Shown: one piece after another, positions 18,747 to 25,873 of the stretch
Numbering within the stretch: position 1 is the stretch's first letter
Layout: the number at the start of each line of letters is the position of its first letter
Assembly (NCBI GenBank): GCA_944324385.1
Contig: CALUWD010000016.1
Location: 1 to 38,902, forward strand
Length of the DNA stretch: 38,902 nucleotides
From: Candidatus Gastranaerophilales bacterium
Lineage (GTDB): Bacteria; Cyanobacteriota; Vampirovibrionia; Gastranaerophilales; Gastranaerophilaceae
Reading direction: 5' to 3'
Program-made: the position numbers and the translations under genes
The notes under the pieces: generated by a model
Database searches by the model: none
What the model saw: only the letters and a program-made list of their open reading frames with translations
Told to the model about the DNA's origin: nothing

Positions 18747-19175
18747 GCCAAACCCGCCTTCTTGGCGCTGTGTTGTAGAGAGTTCTTCAACTACTTCAAG
18801 TTTAGCTTTAACAACCGGTGCAATAAGCATTTGCGCGATTCTATCCCCTCTATGTACCGTAAAATTTTCATTTGAAAGATTTATTAACCCTACGCAAACT
18901 TCACCCCTATAGTCTTCATCAATTGTTCCAACGCAGTTAGAGAGGCTTATTCCGCTTTTTATGGCAAGTCCGCTTCGCGGGCGTACTTGTGCTTCGTAGT
19001 TTTCTGGTAATTCTATTTTTATACCCGTTGGAATTAAAGCGCGCTCAAGCGGTTTTAATAATATATCAACCTGATTTGCGGCGTATAAGTCCATTGCGGC
19101 AGCACCTTGTGTTTGATACTGTGGTAATTCAAAGCAGTGCGGCAGTTTTTGTATTTTCAGAGTTATTTGAGTCAT
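18729..19175 (-). CDS. dut: dUTP diphosphatase
   Basis: This trimeric dUTPase removes dUTP and supplies dUMP for thymidylate synthesis. The five family motifs are visible in order: AAMDLYAA (motif 1, residues 26-33), RPRSGLA (65-71), GTIDEDYRGE with the catalytic-water Asp86 (83-92), GDRIAQML (110-117), and the C-terminal flap GGFGSTG. Motif 1 has Met where Phe or Leu is usual. At 148 residues it is of normal length. The start lies 47 bases inside the end of coaX, and the next Met is already in motif 1, so this start seems right despite the long overlap. Confidence 0.94.
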   Translation of the reverse strand: MTQITLKIQKLPHCFELPQYQTQGAAAMDLYAANQVDILLKPLERALIPTGIKIELPENYEAQVRPRSGLAIKSGISLSNCVGTIDEDYRGEVCVGLINLSNENFTVHRGDRIAQMLIAPVVKAKLEVVEELSTTQRQEGGFGSTGIK

Positions 19176-19953
19176 TTTTATTTTCTCCGCAATTAAGTTT
19201 GTACAAGTATTTTAACCCTTCAAGTGTTAGATTTGGATTTATATGGTCAAAACCACGCTCCATATTGTCAAAAAGCACGTTTGAATAGCCGCCTGTTGCG
19301 ATAACAGTAGCTTTTCGCCCTAGCTCTTTTTCGCAAGCTTTTATCATGCCATCTATCATTGCAGCATGGCCTCTTACAATCCCTGAAAGCATTGCGCTTA
19401 TTGTATCTTTACCTATTGCGTTTTTGGGTGCTTCAATTTTTAACTTTGGTAATTTAGATGTGAATTGACTAAGCGATTTTGCTTGAATTTTAAGCCCAGG
19501 GGCTATTAAGCCGCCAATAAAATTTTTATTTTCGTCAACGATATCAAAACTTGTTGCTGTTCCAAGATCTATAACTATTGCCGGTAATTTATACAAAATA
19601 GCTGCTGCGCTTGCATTTGCAAGTCTATCTGCACCTGCTTCTTTTGGTTGTTTTAAATCAATTGTTACAGGTAACTTTGCTTTGTGTGAAAGTACAAAAG
19701 GGATTATGTTTAAATATTTTTCAAGTGCTTTTTTATATGTTTCGCAAAGTGGCGCAACAACACTTGAAATTATCGCACTATCGATTTTTGGTGCAATATT
19801 TGAATTTTGCAGCAAATTTAGTATTAAAATTCCGTATTCGTCTTCAAAGCGCTTAATGTCAGAGGCTATATTCCAGCTTTTTTCAAGCACTCCACCGTCA
19901 TTAAATACGCCTAAATTTGTGTTTGTATTTCCAATATCTATTACTAGAAGCAT
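19129..19953 (-). CDS. coaX: Type III pantothenate kinase
   Basis: This ASKHA-fold kinase phosphorylates pantothenate, the first step of coenzyme A synthesis. The N-terminal phosphate loop DIGNTNTNLGVF begins at Asp6. GADRLANASAA contains the catalytic Asp, and VIDLGTATSFD and VIATGGYS are further family motifs. Its 274 residues are slightly long because of a polar tail rich in Asn, Ser and Lys. That tail is encoded in the 47 bases shared with dut. It is probably the first gene of a two-gene operon with dut. Confidence 0.93.
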   Translation of the reverse strand: MLLVIDIGNTNTNLGVFNDGGVLEKSWNIASDIKRFEDEYGILILNLLQNSNIAPKIDSAIISSVVAPLCETYKKALEKYLNIIPFVLSHKAKLPVTIDLKQPKEAGADRLANASAAAILYKLPAIVIDLGTATSFDIVDENKNFIGGLIAPGLKIQAKSLSQFTSKLPKLKIEAPKNAIGKDTISAMLSGIVRGHAAMIDGMIKACEKELGRKATVIATGGYSNVLFDNMERGFDHINPNLTLEGLKYLYKLNCGENKNDSNNSENTKTAALL

Positions 19954-20086
19954 GATTTAAATGTATCACAAAAAAGAATTTTAAAAATTTTAATTATTAA
20001 GTTTTGTTAAATTGGTATATATTTTTTGGCAATTTTATATAAAAAATATTTTTTATATATATAAGTTTGTAATAAGGAATAAAAAT

Positions 20087-20506
20087 ATGTTAAACATTTT
20101 AATGACAATGCTTACATATATTGATTTAAGAAGTATCTGGCAGGCAGACGCAATGAAAGACAGCCAAATGCTTCAAGATCAGCAATTACAATCTTCTAAC
20201 GAGCAAACAGAAATTATGCGTCAGCAAACAGAAGAAGAAGCGCTTGTTCAAATGGAGCTTGATGATTCTGAGGATGCTTCAACAGAAGCTTATACTGCAG
20301 TTTTGCAAAAAATGAGCGAAATTTCTTCAAAATATGAAACAAAATTACAAGCATTGCTAGCTCAAAACCAAGCAAGAGAAAGGGAAATAGAGCAAAGAAT
20401 TACTGCTCGTGAACCAAAAATTAAAGCAGTCGACGCCGATATTGAAAGTTTGCAAGATACCCTTGATAAAAGAACAGAAGAACAATTTACATATATGCAA
20501 AATTAA
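20087..20506 (+). CDS. Unknown coiled-coil protein
   Basis: I do not recognise a family for this 139-residue protein. I choose the ATG at 20087 because AAGGA at 20074-20078 precedes it at good spacing. The frame is open further upstream to 20012, but that extension would be an unlikely AT-rich leader. A short hydrophobic start (MLNILMTMLTYI) is followed by a long, highly charged, Gln- and Glu-rich region with heptad-like spacing that predicts a coiled coil over most of its length. It has no Cys. It stands alone with its own terminator at 20505, and lies upstream of another unknown gene and of the HD-GYP regulator. The gene model is likely; the function is open. Confidence 0.65.
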   Translation: MLNILMTMLTYIDLRSIWQADAMKDSQMLQDQQLQSSNEQTEIMRQQTEEEALVQMELDDSEDASTEAYTAVLQKMSEISSKYETKLQALLAQNQAREREIEQRITAREPKIKAVDADIESLQDTLDKRTEEQFTYMQN

Positions 20507-20533
20507 AAAACTGCCCAAGCAAGGCAGTTTTTT
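20505..20533 (+). terminator. Rho-independent terminator after the coiled-coil gene
   Basis: The stem CTGCC (20511-20515) pairs with GGCAG (20523-20527) around a 7-base loop. It is extended by six A before and six T after, and overlaps the stop codon of the upstream gene. Confidence 0.8.
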
Positions 20534-20595
20534 AATGTAAACTATTGTAACAATTATTTTTAATTATATCCAACAGGGGGCACAAAAAACCTTTT

Positions 20596-20622
20596 ACATG
20601 TTTTATTATAGTGAAAACATGT
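20596..20622. promoter_or_regulatory. Inverted repeat ACATGTTTT/AAAACATGT
   Basis: Two perfect 9-base arms are separated by 9 bases and end 14 bases before the ATG at 20637. No T tract follows, so an operator is more likely than a terminator. A second element with the same ACATG and CATGT half-sites and the same 27-base span lies at 24268-24294. Confidence 0.45.
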
Positions 20623-20636
20623 TTTAAGAGGTTTAG

Positions 20637-21128
20637 ATGAAGGCTAATACTGTTATAAATGCTGTAAACAATGCAACTGCGCCAGTGAGAAGCGTTGCAA
20701 AAAAGACTTATGGTACTGTTAAAAAGTCATTTTTGAACGAAGTTGCGCAGAATAACTTTAAAAAGTCGCTACCTGCTGCGCTTATTTGCACTGGTGGTTT
20801 TAGTTTGCTTTCACTTTTGCCTAACAGAAAAACTGACGGGAAACAAAATAAGTTAGAGAAGAAAAGCGGTACTTTTGCTGCAGTGGCTTTTGCTGTAGCT
20901 TCATTTAAAAAGTTCTTTAATGCAGAAAATAAAACATTGAAAAACATATTTGACGATGCTAGAAAGCTAAATTTTAAAGAAGGTTTTGAAAAATTAAAAA
21001 CAAATAAATCAAATGTAATTGTTTATCTTGCTTCAATAATTGGTGTAAAAATATTGACAGATATAGCCACAAAAGGCGTGGATGGCATTGTAAATGATGT
21101 CTTTGAGCCTAAAAAACTGGGTGATTAA
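20637..21128 (+). CDS. Unknown basic membrane-associated protein
   Basis: I recognise no family for this 163-residue, Lys-rich protein. The start has AAGAGG at 20626-20631. Three hydrophobic stretches near residues 46-62 (AALICTGGFSLLSLL), 78-92 (AAVAFAVASF) and 127-145 (NVIVYLASIIGVKIL) could insert in or lie on a membrane, with very basic segments between them. It is transcribed toward the HD-GYP regulator gene, which has its own promoter. The good ribosome-binding site and regular codon use support it as a real gene. It may be lineage-specific. Confidence 0.6.
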   Translation: MKANTVINAVNNATAPVRSVAKKTYGTVKKSFLNEVAQNNFKKSLPAALICTGGFSLLSLLPNRKTDGKQNKLEKKSGTFAAVAFAVASFKKFFNAENKTLKNIFDDARKLNFKEGFEKLKTNKSNVIVYLASIIGVKILTDIATKGVDGIVNDVFEPKKLGD

Positions 21129-21157
21129 TAAAAATTAATATTTTTTGCGTATTTAAT

Positions 21158-21184
21158 TAAAGATTTTTTTTATTTTGTCGATAA
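21158..21184 (+). promoter_or_regulatory. Flagellar sigma-28 (FliA)-like promoter
   Basis: TAAAGATT at 21158-21165 and GTCGATAA at 21177-21184 are separated by exactly 11 bases. The known consensus is TAAAGTTT-N11-GCCGATAA, so each half matches at 7 of 8 positions. It lies 26 bases before the ATG of the HD-GYP response regulator, which suggests that gene belongs to the late flagellar regulon. Confidence 0.65.
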
Positions 21185-21210
21185 ATTCCTTGTGAAATAC
21201 GGGGTTTATC

Positions 21211-22329
21211 ATGTCTTTAAATGCACCCAACGACCTATTTTTAAATAATCTTGACGATATTTTACAAACAAGTCCGTCAAAAGCAGCTCATACTGTACTT
21301 CTTGTTGATGATGAGGTAAATAATCTTCAGCTTTTAAAAAGGACACTACGCGGAAAGTACAATATATTAACTGCTTCAAATGGCAAAGAAGGACTTGAGG
21401 TTCTTGAAAATAACGTTGATAGAATTTCACTTATTGTATCTGACCATAAAATGCCGGTTATGGAAGGTACTGAGTTTTTGGAAAAAGCAAATGAAATTTC
21501 GCCAGATGTTATTAAAATTCTTTTAACAGGTTTTTCAGATATTGAAATTTTAATGGACGCTGTTAACAAGTGCAATCTTTTTCAATATATGTTAAAGCCT
21601 TTTGACCCACAAGAGTTACAGCAAGTAATTGAAAATGGTCTTGATAAATTTGACCTTGCAAGTTCAAAATCAAGTATTTTGACAGATTTAAGAGAGCTGT
21701 TTTACAAGACAATAAAATCAATCTCATCGGCACTTGATGCTAAAGACCCTTATACCCATGGTCATTCATTAAGGGTTACACTGTATTCTTTAATTCTTGC
21801 AAAAGAGCTGAATTTAGATGATAAAATGCTTGAAGAAATTGAACTTGCAGGACTTTTGCACGACATTGGCAAAATTGCTATTCCTCAGAGCATTTTGTGT
21901 AAACCTGGGAAATTAACTGATGAAGAATTTGCAATAATGAAATCTCATCCTGAAAATTCTGAAAAATTAATTTCAAGTATAAAAAAACTTGCAGGTATCA
22001 GCAACTGGCTTAAATCTCACCATGAAAAATGGGATGGTACAGGCTATCCGGGGCACTTGAAAGGGGAAGACATTCCGCTTTCAGCTAGAATTATTGCCCT
22101 TGCAGATACTTATGATGCTATGACATCTACTCGATCATACAGAAAAGCACTTGAACATGAGGTTGCAATTGAGGAAATAAAAAGATGTTCAGGTACTCAG
22201 TTTGACCCAAAACTGGCAGAGCTTTTTGTAAGCCTTGGGGATACAATAAAAGCTGCAAAGGAAAATCCTGAGGAATATTACGAAAAATACAGCTATTTAC
22301 ACAAAGAAATTAACTCGACTATTGTTTAA
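21211..22329 (+). CDS. Response regulator with HD-GYP phosphodiesterase domain
   Basis: This is an RpfG-like two-domain protein. Residues 27-145 are a receiver domain with the acidic pair Asp33/Asp34, the phospho-acceptor Asp78 (VSDHKMP), Thr (LLTGF) and Lys in LKPFDP. Residues from about 170 form an HD-GYP domain with His217-Asp218 in LLHDIGK, and His270-His271 followed by WDGTGYP. HD-GYP domains hydrolyse cyclic di-GMP, so phosphorylation of the receiver would control levels of this messenger. The sigma-28-like promoter upstream ties it to flagellar expression. No partner kinase is adjacent. The last 11 bases overlap the convergent PHP gene. Confidence 0.9.
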   Translation: MSLNAPNDLFLNNLDDILQTSPSKAAHTVLLVDDEVNNLQLLKRTLRGKYNILTASNGKEGLEVLENNVDRISLIVSDHKMPVMEGTEFLEKANEISPDVIKILLTGFSDIEILMDAVNKCNLFQYMLKPFDPQELQQVIENGLDKFDLASSKSSILTDLRELFYKTIKSISSALDAKDPYTHGHSLRVTLYSLILAKELNLDDKMLEEIELAGLLHDIGKIAIPQSILCKPGKLTDEEFAIMKSHPENSEKLISSIKKLAGISNWLKSHHEKWDGTGYPGHLKGEDIPLSARIIALADTYDAMTSTRSYRKALEHEVAIEEIKRCSGTQFDPKLAELFVSLGDTIKAAKENPEEYYEKYSYLHKEINSTIV

Positions 22330-22954
22330 TAAGCGAGCTATGTTCATCTGTGCCGCCAGTCATTACAAGGTCATATTTTTGCGCTAAATCTTTTATGTGT
22401 TTTCTTGAGTGAAATTTTATAATGCCTCTGTGGCGTTTGTAGGGGTAATACACTTCAATGCCATCAAGCCCCAAGGTTTTCAAGCTTTTTGTAAAGCTAT
22501 CAAGATTTAAAACCCAGCAGCAACATGGATGAGCAAGAACAGCAATGCCACCAGCCGAGTGTATGGCATCAATTACTTTTTTTGGATGTCTAGATTTAAA
22601 AAGCCTTATAATGTCATATTGAGTTTCTTTTTTGGATTTTGCGCAGATATTTAGTAAATCTTGATTGTATGGGTCTATTCCATAGCCTAAGATATGCAAA
22701 AGTGTTCCCTTGTAAAAACAGTCAAATTCAACTGCAGGAATTAAAAAGTTGTATTCTTTATAATTAAAATTTTGCCAACCGCAAACACTGTTGTGATCGC
22801 AAATTGCCATATGCTCAAGCTTGAGTTCAAGAGCTTGTTTAACCAGATTTTCAAATGTCTCTGAGCCATCGGAGTGCGTTGAGTGTATGTGTAAATTGGC
22901 ACTTTTATAATACTGGGTTGATTTTATTGATTTAATTCTATCTTTAATATTCAT
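22319..22954 (-). CDS. PHP-domain phosphoesterase
   Basis: This 211-residue protein shows PHP metal-binding motifs: NLHIHSTHSDGS (His22, His24, Asp29), AICDHNS, the EF of AVEFDC, VLAHPCC, and the C-terminal GGTDEHSS. This pattern matches the stand-alone PHP metallophosphoesterase group that includes the E. coli RNase AM/YciV type, but at 211 residues it is shorter than those (about 290) and lacks the usual insertion. The CCCW run after the AHP motif is unusual. The substrate is probably a nucleotide or the 5' end of an oligonucleotide, which is inference from the family. It is convergent with the HD-GYP gene. Confidence 0.8.
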   Translation of the reverse strand: MNIKDRIKSIKSTQYYKSANLHIHSTHSDGSETFENLVKQALELKLEHMAICDHNSVCGWQNFNYKEYNFLIPAVEFDCFYKGTLLHILGYGIDPYNQDLLNICAKSKKETQYDIIRLFKSRHPKKVIDAIHSAGGIAVLAHPCCCWVLNLDSFTKSLKTLGLDGIEVYYPYKRHRGIIKFHSRKHIKDLAQKYDLVMTGGTDEHSSLIKQ

Positions 22955-23017
22955 TAAAAACTTGCAATATTCCTTTTTAATCCTTTAATATATTAACATA
23001 AAAAATAAGGAGTAATG

Positions 23018-23842
23018 ATGGATAGCAAGTATTCTTTTTTTGGGATAATTTCAAGGTCTTTTAAGTTTTTTGGCAAAAATTTTAAAGAGCTTTTTGGGGC
23101 AATGTTTTTGCCTGTGTTCTTACAAGGGCTGGGGCTGCTGGCTTGTTTGTGTCCTGCTTTATACTTTAGCCTTATGCAAAGACCAACAGCAGATTTGCTC
23201 GGACTTTTTCTGGTGCAGATATTATTTTGCTTAATATTTGGATTAGTTTTGTACTGTACAGGTTTTTGGAAATACATTCTTTTAAGCTGCTATTTTTCCC
23301 TCGGAGCTAATGATTTTGATGACGATAAGGGATTTTATATTCAAATTTATAAGAATAACATCAATAAAAGGCAGGGAAAGTATGTAAAAACTCTTTTGTG
23401 GCCAGCTTTAATAATGATTTTAATTATGCTTGCAAATATTATTGCTGTGTATTATTTTGTTTCGCAAAAAACTATCATGGGTAGTTTGTTTGCAGTTTTA
23501 TCTTTTATTGTTGCGTTAATAGTGCTTGTAATTTTTTCTATAAAAATTAATTTATTAGTGCCAATTTTTACATTTGAACCGGAATTAAAACCTCTAGATG
23601 TAATGAAAAAGTCAATTAAAATGGTGAAGTTGCCTCAGTTTTTCTGGTTGCTTGCCTTTTCTTTGATTGTTTGGTTAATTAATGTTGCAATTCAGCTTGT
23701 TATTTCTTTTACAGCTGGCATGTTTACGTCTAACGTTGTATATATAAGAATAGTTGATTTAATAGCAACTTGTATAGCGATGTTTTTGTTGCCCATTAAC
23801 ATATGTATAGTTACACTTTTTTATAAAAAACTAACTAAATAA
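23018..23842 (+). CDS. Unknown polytopic membrane protein
   Basis: This protein of about 274 residues has some six hydrophobic segments, including FLPVFLQGLGLLACLCPALY, LFLVQILFCLIFGLVLY, the LIMILIMLANIIAVYYF region, VLSFIVALIVLVIFS, FFWLLAFSLIVWLI, and a C-terminal pair. The layout resembles the loosely defined YciC / glycerophosphodiesterase-membrane-domain type proteins, but I see no diagnostic motif and do not assign one. AAGGAG at 23007-23012 is five bases from ATG 23018 and only two from ATG 23015, so the second ATG is preferred. A bidirectional terminator follows. Confidence 0.7.
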   Translation: MDSKYSFFGIISRSFKFFGKNFKELFGAMFLPVFLQGLGLLACLCPALYFSLMQRPTADLLGLFLVQILFCLIFGLVLYCTGFWKYILLSCYFSLGANDFDDDKGFYIQIYKNNINKRQGKYVKTLLWPALIMILIMLANIIAVYYFVSQKTIMGSLFAVLSFIVALIVLVIFSIKINLLVPIFTFEPELKPLDVMKKSIKMVKLPQFFWLLAFSLIVWLINVAIQLVISFTAGMFTSNVVYIRIVDLIATCIAMFLLPINICIVTLFYKKLTK

Positions 23843-23849
23843 TACGTAG

Positions 23850-23877
23850 AATAACCGCCTTAAATTAGGCGGTTATT
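23850..23877. terminator. Bidirectional terminator
   Basis: An 11-bp stem, AATAACCGCCT with AGGCGGTTATT around a 6-base loop, lies between the convergent membrane-protein gene and the 110-residue gene and runs a few bases into the end of the latter. The CCGCCT core is shared with the hairpins at 7110 and 34478. Confidence 0.75.
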
Positions 23878-24205
23878 CTTTTTGTGATTCATCTTCAGAT
23901 AATGTTAATTCTTTTTTATTTTTCTTTTTTTGATTATTTTTTTCTTTAATTTTCTTTTTGCCTATACTTGCAGCATTTAGTGTAGCAAGAGAATCCAATG
24001 AGGCTCGAAGAACTGCTGAGCGATCAACATATGGTTCTTGTCTAAAGTTTTCATTTTCTTCAGGGTTTTCTCCTTGTGCAAAATATTCGCCGCCTTGGCC
24101 ATTTTTTTCATCGGAAGTTTTAGCAGCTGTTCCTGATATATCGCCAGATTTAAAATTAAAGCTGCCACCAACACCAAAAAAGCCTGAAGATCTATTATCA
24201 ACCAT
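23873..24205 (-). CDS. Unknown small polar protein
   Basis: I do not recognise this 110-residue protein. It starts with a Gly/Phe/Ser-rich stretch (SSGFFGVGGSFNF), passes through acidic and Asn/Gly-rich sequence, has a short helical middle (SAVLRASLDSLATLNAAS), and ends in a Lys-rich then acidic tail. It is probably largely disordered. It has no signal peptide. The gene model is supported by a ribosome-binding site (AAGGA, nine bases before the ATG) and by a good sigma-70 promoter at 24236-24264. Confidence 0.65.
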   Translation of the reverse strand: MVDNRSSGFFGVGGSFNFKSGDISGTAAKTSDEKNGQGGEYFAQGENPEENENFRQEPYVDRSAVLRASLDSLATLNAASIGKKKIKEKNNQKKKNKKELTLSEDESQKE

Positions 24206-24235
24206 AGCTTGTTTTCCTTACACCTCGTTTTTGTG

Positions 24236-24264
24236 ATTATACCATTTTTTAAAATTAGGTACAA
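24236..24264 (-). promoter_or_regulatory. Sigma-70 promoter of the 110-residue protein gene
   Basis: On the - strand TTGTAC (24264-24259), a 17-base spacer and a perfect TATAAT (24241-24236) precede the gene by about 30 bases. The ACATG/CATGT inverted repeat at 24268-24294 abuts the -35 box, in a position fit for an activator or repressor. Confidence 0.65.
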
Positions 24265-24267
24265 TTT

Positions 24268-24294
24268 ACATGCGTTTTTTCATACAAAACATGT
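24268..24294. promoter_or_regulatory. Inverted repeat ACATG-N17-CATGT
   Basis: ACATG and CATGT half-sites span 27 bases, exactly as in the element at 20596-20622, and both keep the AAAACATGT right arm. It lies between the divergent 110-residue gene and the decarboxylase gene. Confidence 0.4.
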
Positions 24295-24350
24295 AGAAAA
24301 AAAATTTTGCGCAATTTTTTATTTATTTTGTTTTTATGTGTATAATAATT

Positions 24351-25814
24351 ATGAAAATGAAAAATTACACTAATAAAAATTTAATAAGTTTCAAACAGGT
24401 TGATGAGTATGATAGCTCAAGTGTCTACGCGCCACTGGTTAATGCTATGCGCTCTTATAAGGAAAACCCATGTACCGGCTTTCATATTCCAGGGCATAAT
24501 AGAGGGCAGGGTGTTTTAAAATCATTTTCGTCACTTATCGGCATGGATGCTCTAAGCCTTGATACAACTGATGAGTTTGATAACTTAGGGACATTATTTC
24601 CTTCAACCGGTGCTATAGATGAAGCCCAAAAGCTGGCTTCAGATGCTTTTGGTTCAAAAAGAACTTTCTTTTTGACAGGTGGTTCTACAATTGCTAATCT
24701 TGCACTTGCTTTTGCTCTTACTCGTCCTAATGATAAAATTGCAATTGGCAGAAATTGCCACCGCTCAGTATTGTCGGGCATGATAATATCTGGCGCAAAT
24801 CCACAATGGATTATGCCAAAAAAGCTTGATGATTGGGCAATATATGGGGCGCTTAGTCCTGTAGAGTTAAGAGAAAAATTGGAAAATGATTCAAATATTT
24901 CTCTTGTTTGGGTTACAAATCCAACATACGAGGGTGTAGTATCTGATATTGAAGCGATATCGAGAGTTTGTCATGAGTTTGATGTGCCATTAATTGTTGA
25001 TGAAGCGCATGGGTGCTTGTGGAACTTTTCAGACGTTCTTCCAAAGCCTGCGCTTAAATGCGGCGCTGATGCAGTAGTTCATTCGCTGCATAAGACTGGC
25101 GGTTCTATGACTCAAAGCTCTATGTTGCATATATCCCAAAATTCACGATTCGATGTGCATAAAGTAGAGCATGCTCTTAAGCTTTTGCATACAACAAGTC
25201 CCTCCTTATTACTTTTAACAAGTTTAGATGCTGCAAGAGCGTATTTGTCTTCTAGGGTTGGCAGAAGTGCTATCGAAAATGCTATTGACAATGCGCTTTA
25301 TTTTAGAGAACGAGCTTCAAAAATAAGTGGTGTAAAAGTCTTGAATGCCCTAAGTAATGTGGCATTTGATGTGACAAAAATATTCTTAAAAGTTGATGGA
25401 TTGAGCGGTAAAAGACTAGAAAGTATTTTAGAGCTTGATTTTTCAATCGAGATTGAAAGTGCTTCTGATGAGGGTATTTTAATACTTTCAAACATTGGTA
25501 ATACTCAAGATGAGTTTGACGTTTTGTTAAATGCGCTTGAAAAAATTGCAAGCTCAAATTACCCTGATTTAGCTTATTTAGAGGGTATTAAATTCATGCC
25601 GCTTACTGCTCCAAGAGTTGTAATGACTCCAAGAGAAGCGTACTTTTCGAAGAAAGAACGAGTAAAAAAAGAAGACTCAATAGGTAGAATTTGTGCTGAA
25701 GTCATAGCTTTATGTCCCCCAGGTATTTCAGTGCTTTTACCTGGAGAATTAATAACTAAAGAACATTTGCCATATTTAAGTGATTTTTGCGAAATTGATG
25801 TTTTGGTAAAATAA
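24351..25814 (+). CDS. Orn/Lys/Arg decarboxylase family PLP enzyme
   Basis: This fold-type I PLP enzyme is of the arginine/lysine/ornithine decarboxylase group. HIPGHNRGQG near the N-terminus, LTGGSTIANL, RNCHRS, VTNPTYEGVVSD, VDEAHG and the PLP-lysine in HSLHKTGGS (Lys248 from the start used) are all characteristic. The C-terminal domain has PPGISVLLPGE. At about 488 residues it is of the short SpeA/CAD type found in cyanobacteria and Gram-positives, where the likely activity is arginine decarboxylation for polyamine synthesis. The specificity cannot be read from the sequence. ATG codons at 24336, 24351 and 24357 are all possible and none has a clear ribosome-binding site. A TATAAT at 24341 favours the later ones. 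Confidence 0.88.
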   Translation: MKMKNYTNKNLISFKQVDEYDSSSVYAPLVNAMRSYKENPCTGFHIPGHNRGQGVLKSFSSLIGMDALSLDTTDEFDNLGTLFPSTGAIDEAQKLASDAFGSKRTFFLTGGSTIANLALAFALTRPNDKIAIGRNCHRSVLSGMIISGANPQWIMPKKLDDWAIYGALSPVELREKLENDSNISLVWVTNPTYEGVVSDIEAISRVCHEFDVPLIVDEAHGCLWNFSDVLPKPALKCGADAVVHSLHKTGGSMTQSSMLHISQNSRFDVHKVEHALKLLHTTSPSLLLLTSLDAARAYLSSRVGRSAIENAIDNALYFRERASKISGVKVLNALSNVAFDVTKIFLKVDGLSGKRLESILELDFSIEIESASDEGILILSNIGNTQDEFDVLLNALEKIASSNYPDLAYLEGIKFMPLTAPRVVMTPREAYFSKKERVKKEDSIGRICAEVIALCPPGISVLLPGELITKEHLPYLSDFCEIDVLVK

Positions 25815-25816
25815 AA

Positions 25817-25841
25817 GTCCGAATTAAAAAATAATTCGGAC
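25817..25841. terminator. Bidirectional terminator between decarboxylase and flgE
   Basis: A 10-bp stem, GTCCGAATTA (25817-25826) with TAATTCGGAC (25832-25841), closes a 5-base loop. A T-rich run follows on the - strand (CTTTTATTTT), making it a good end for the flagellar operon. The + strand tract is weaker. Confidence 0.75.
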
Positions 25842-25873
25842 AATTTAAAAAGTTGGAATGTGAAATATTTTTA

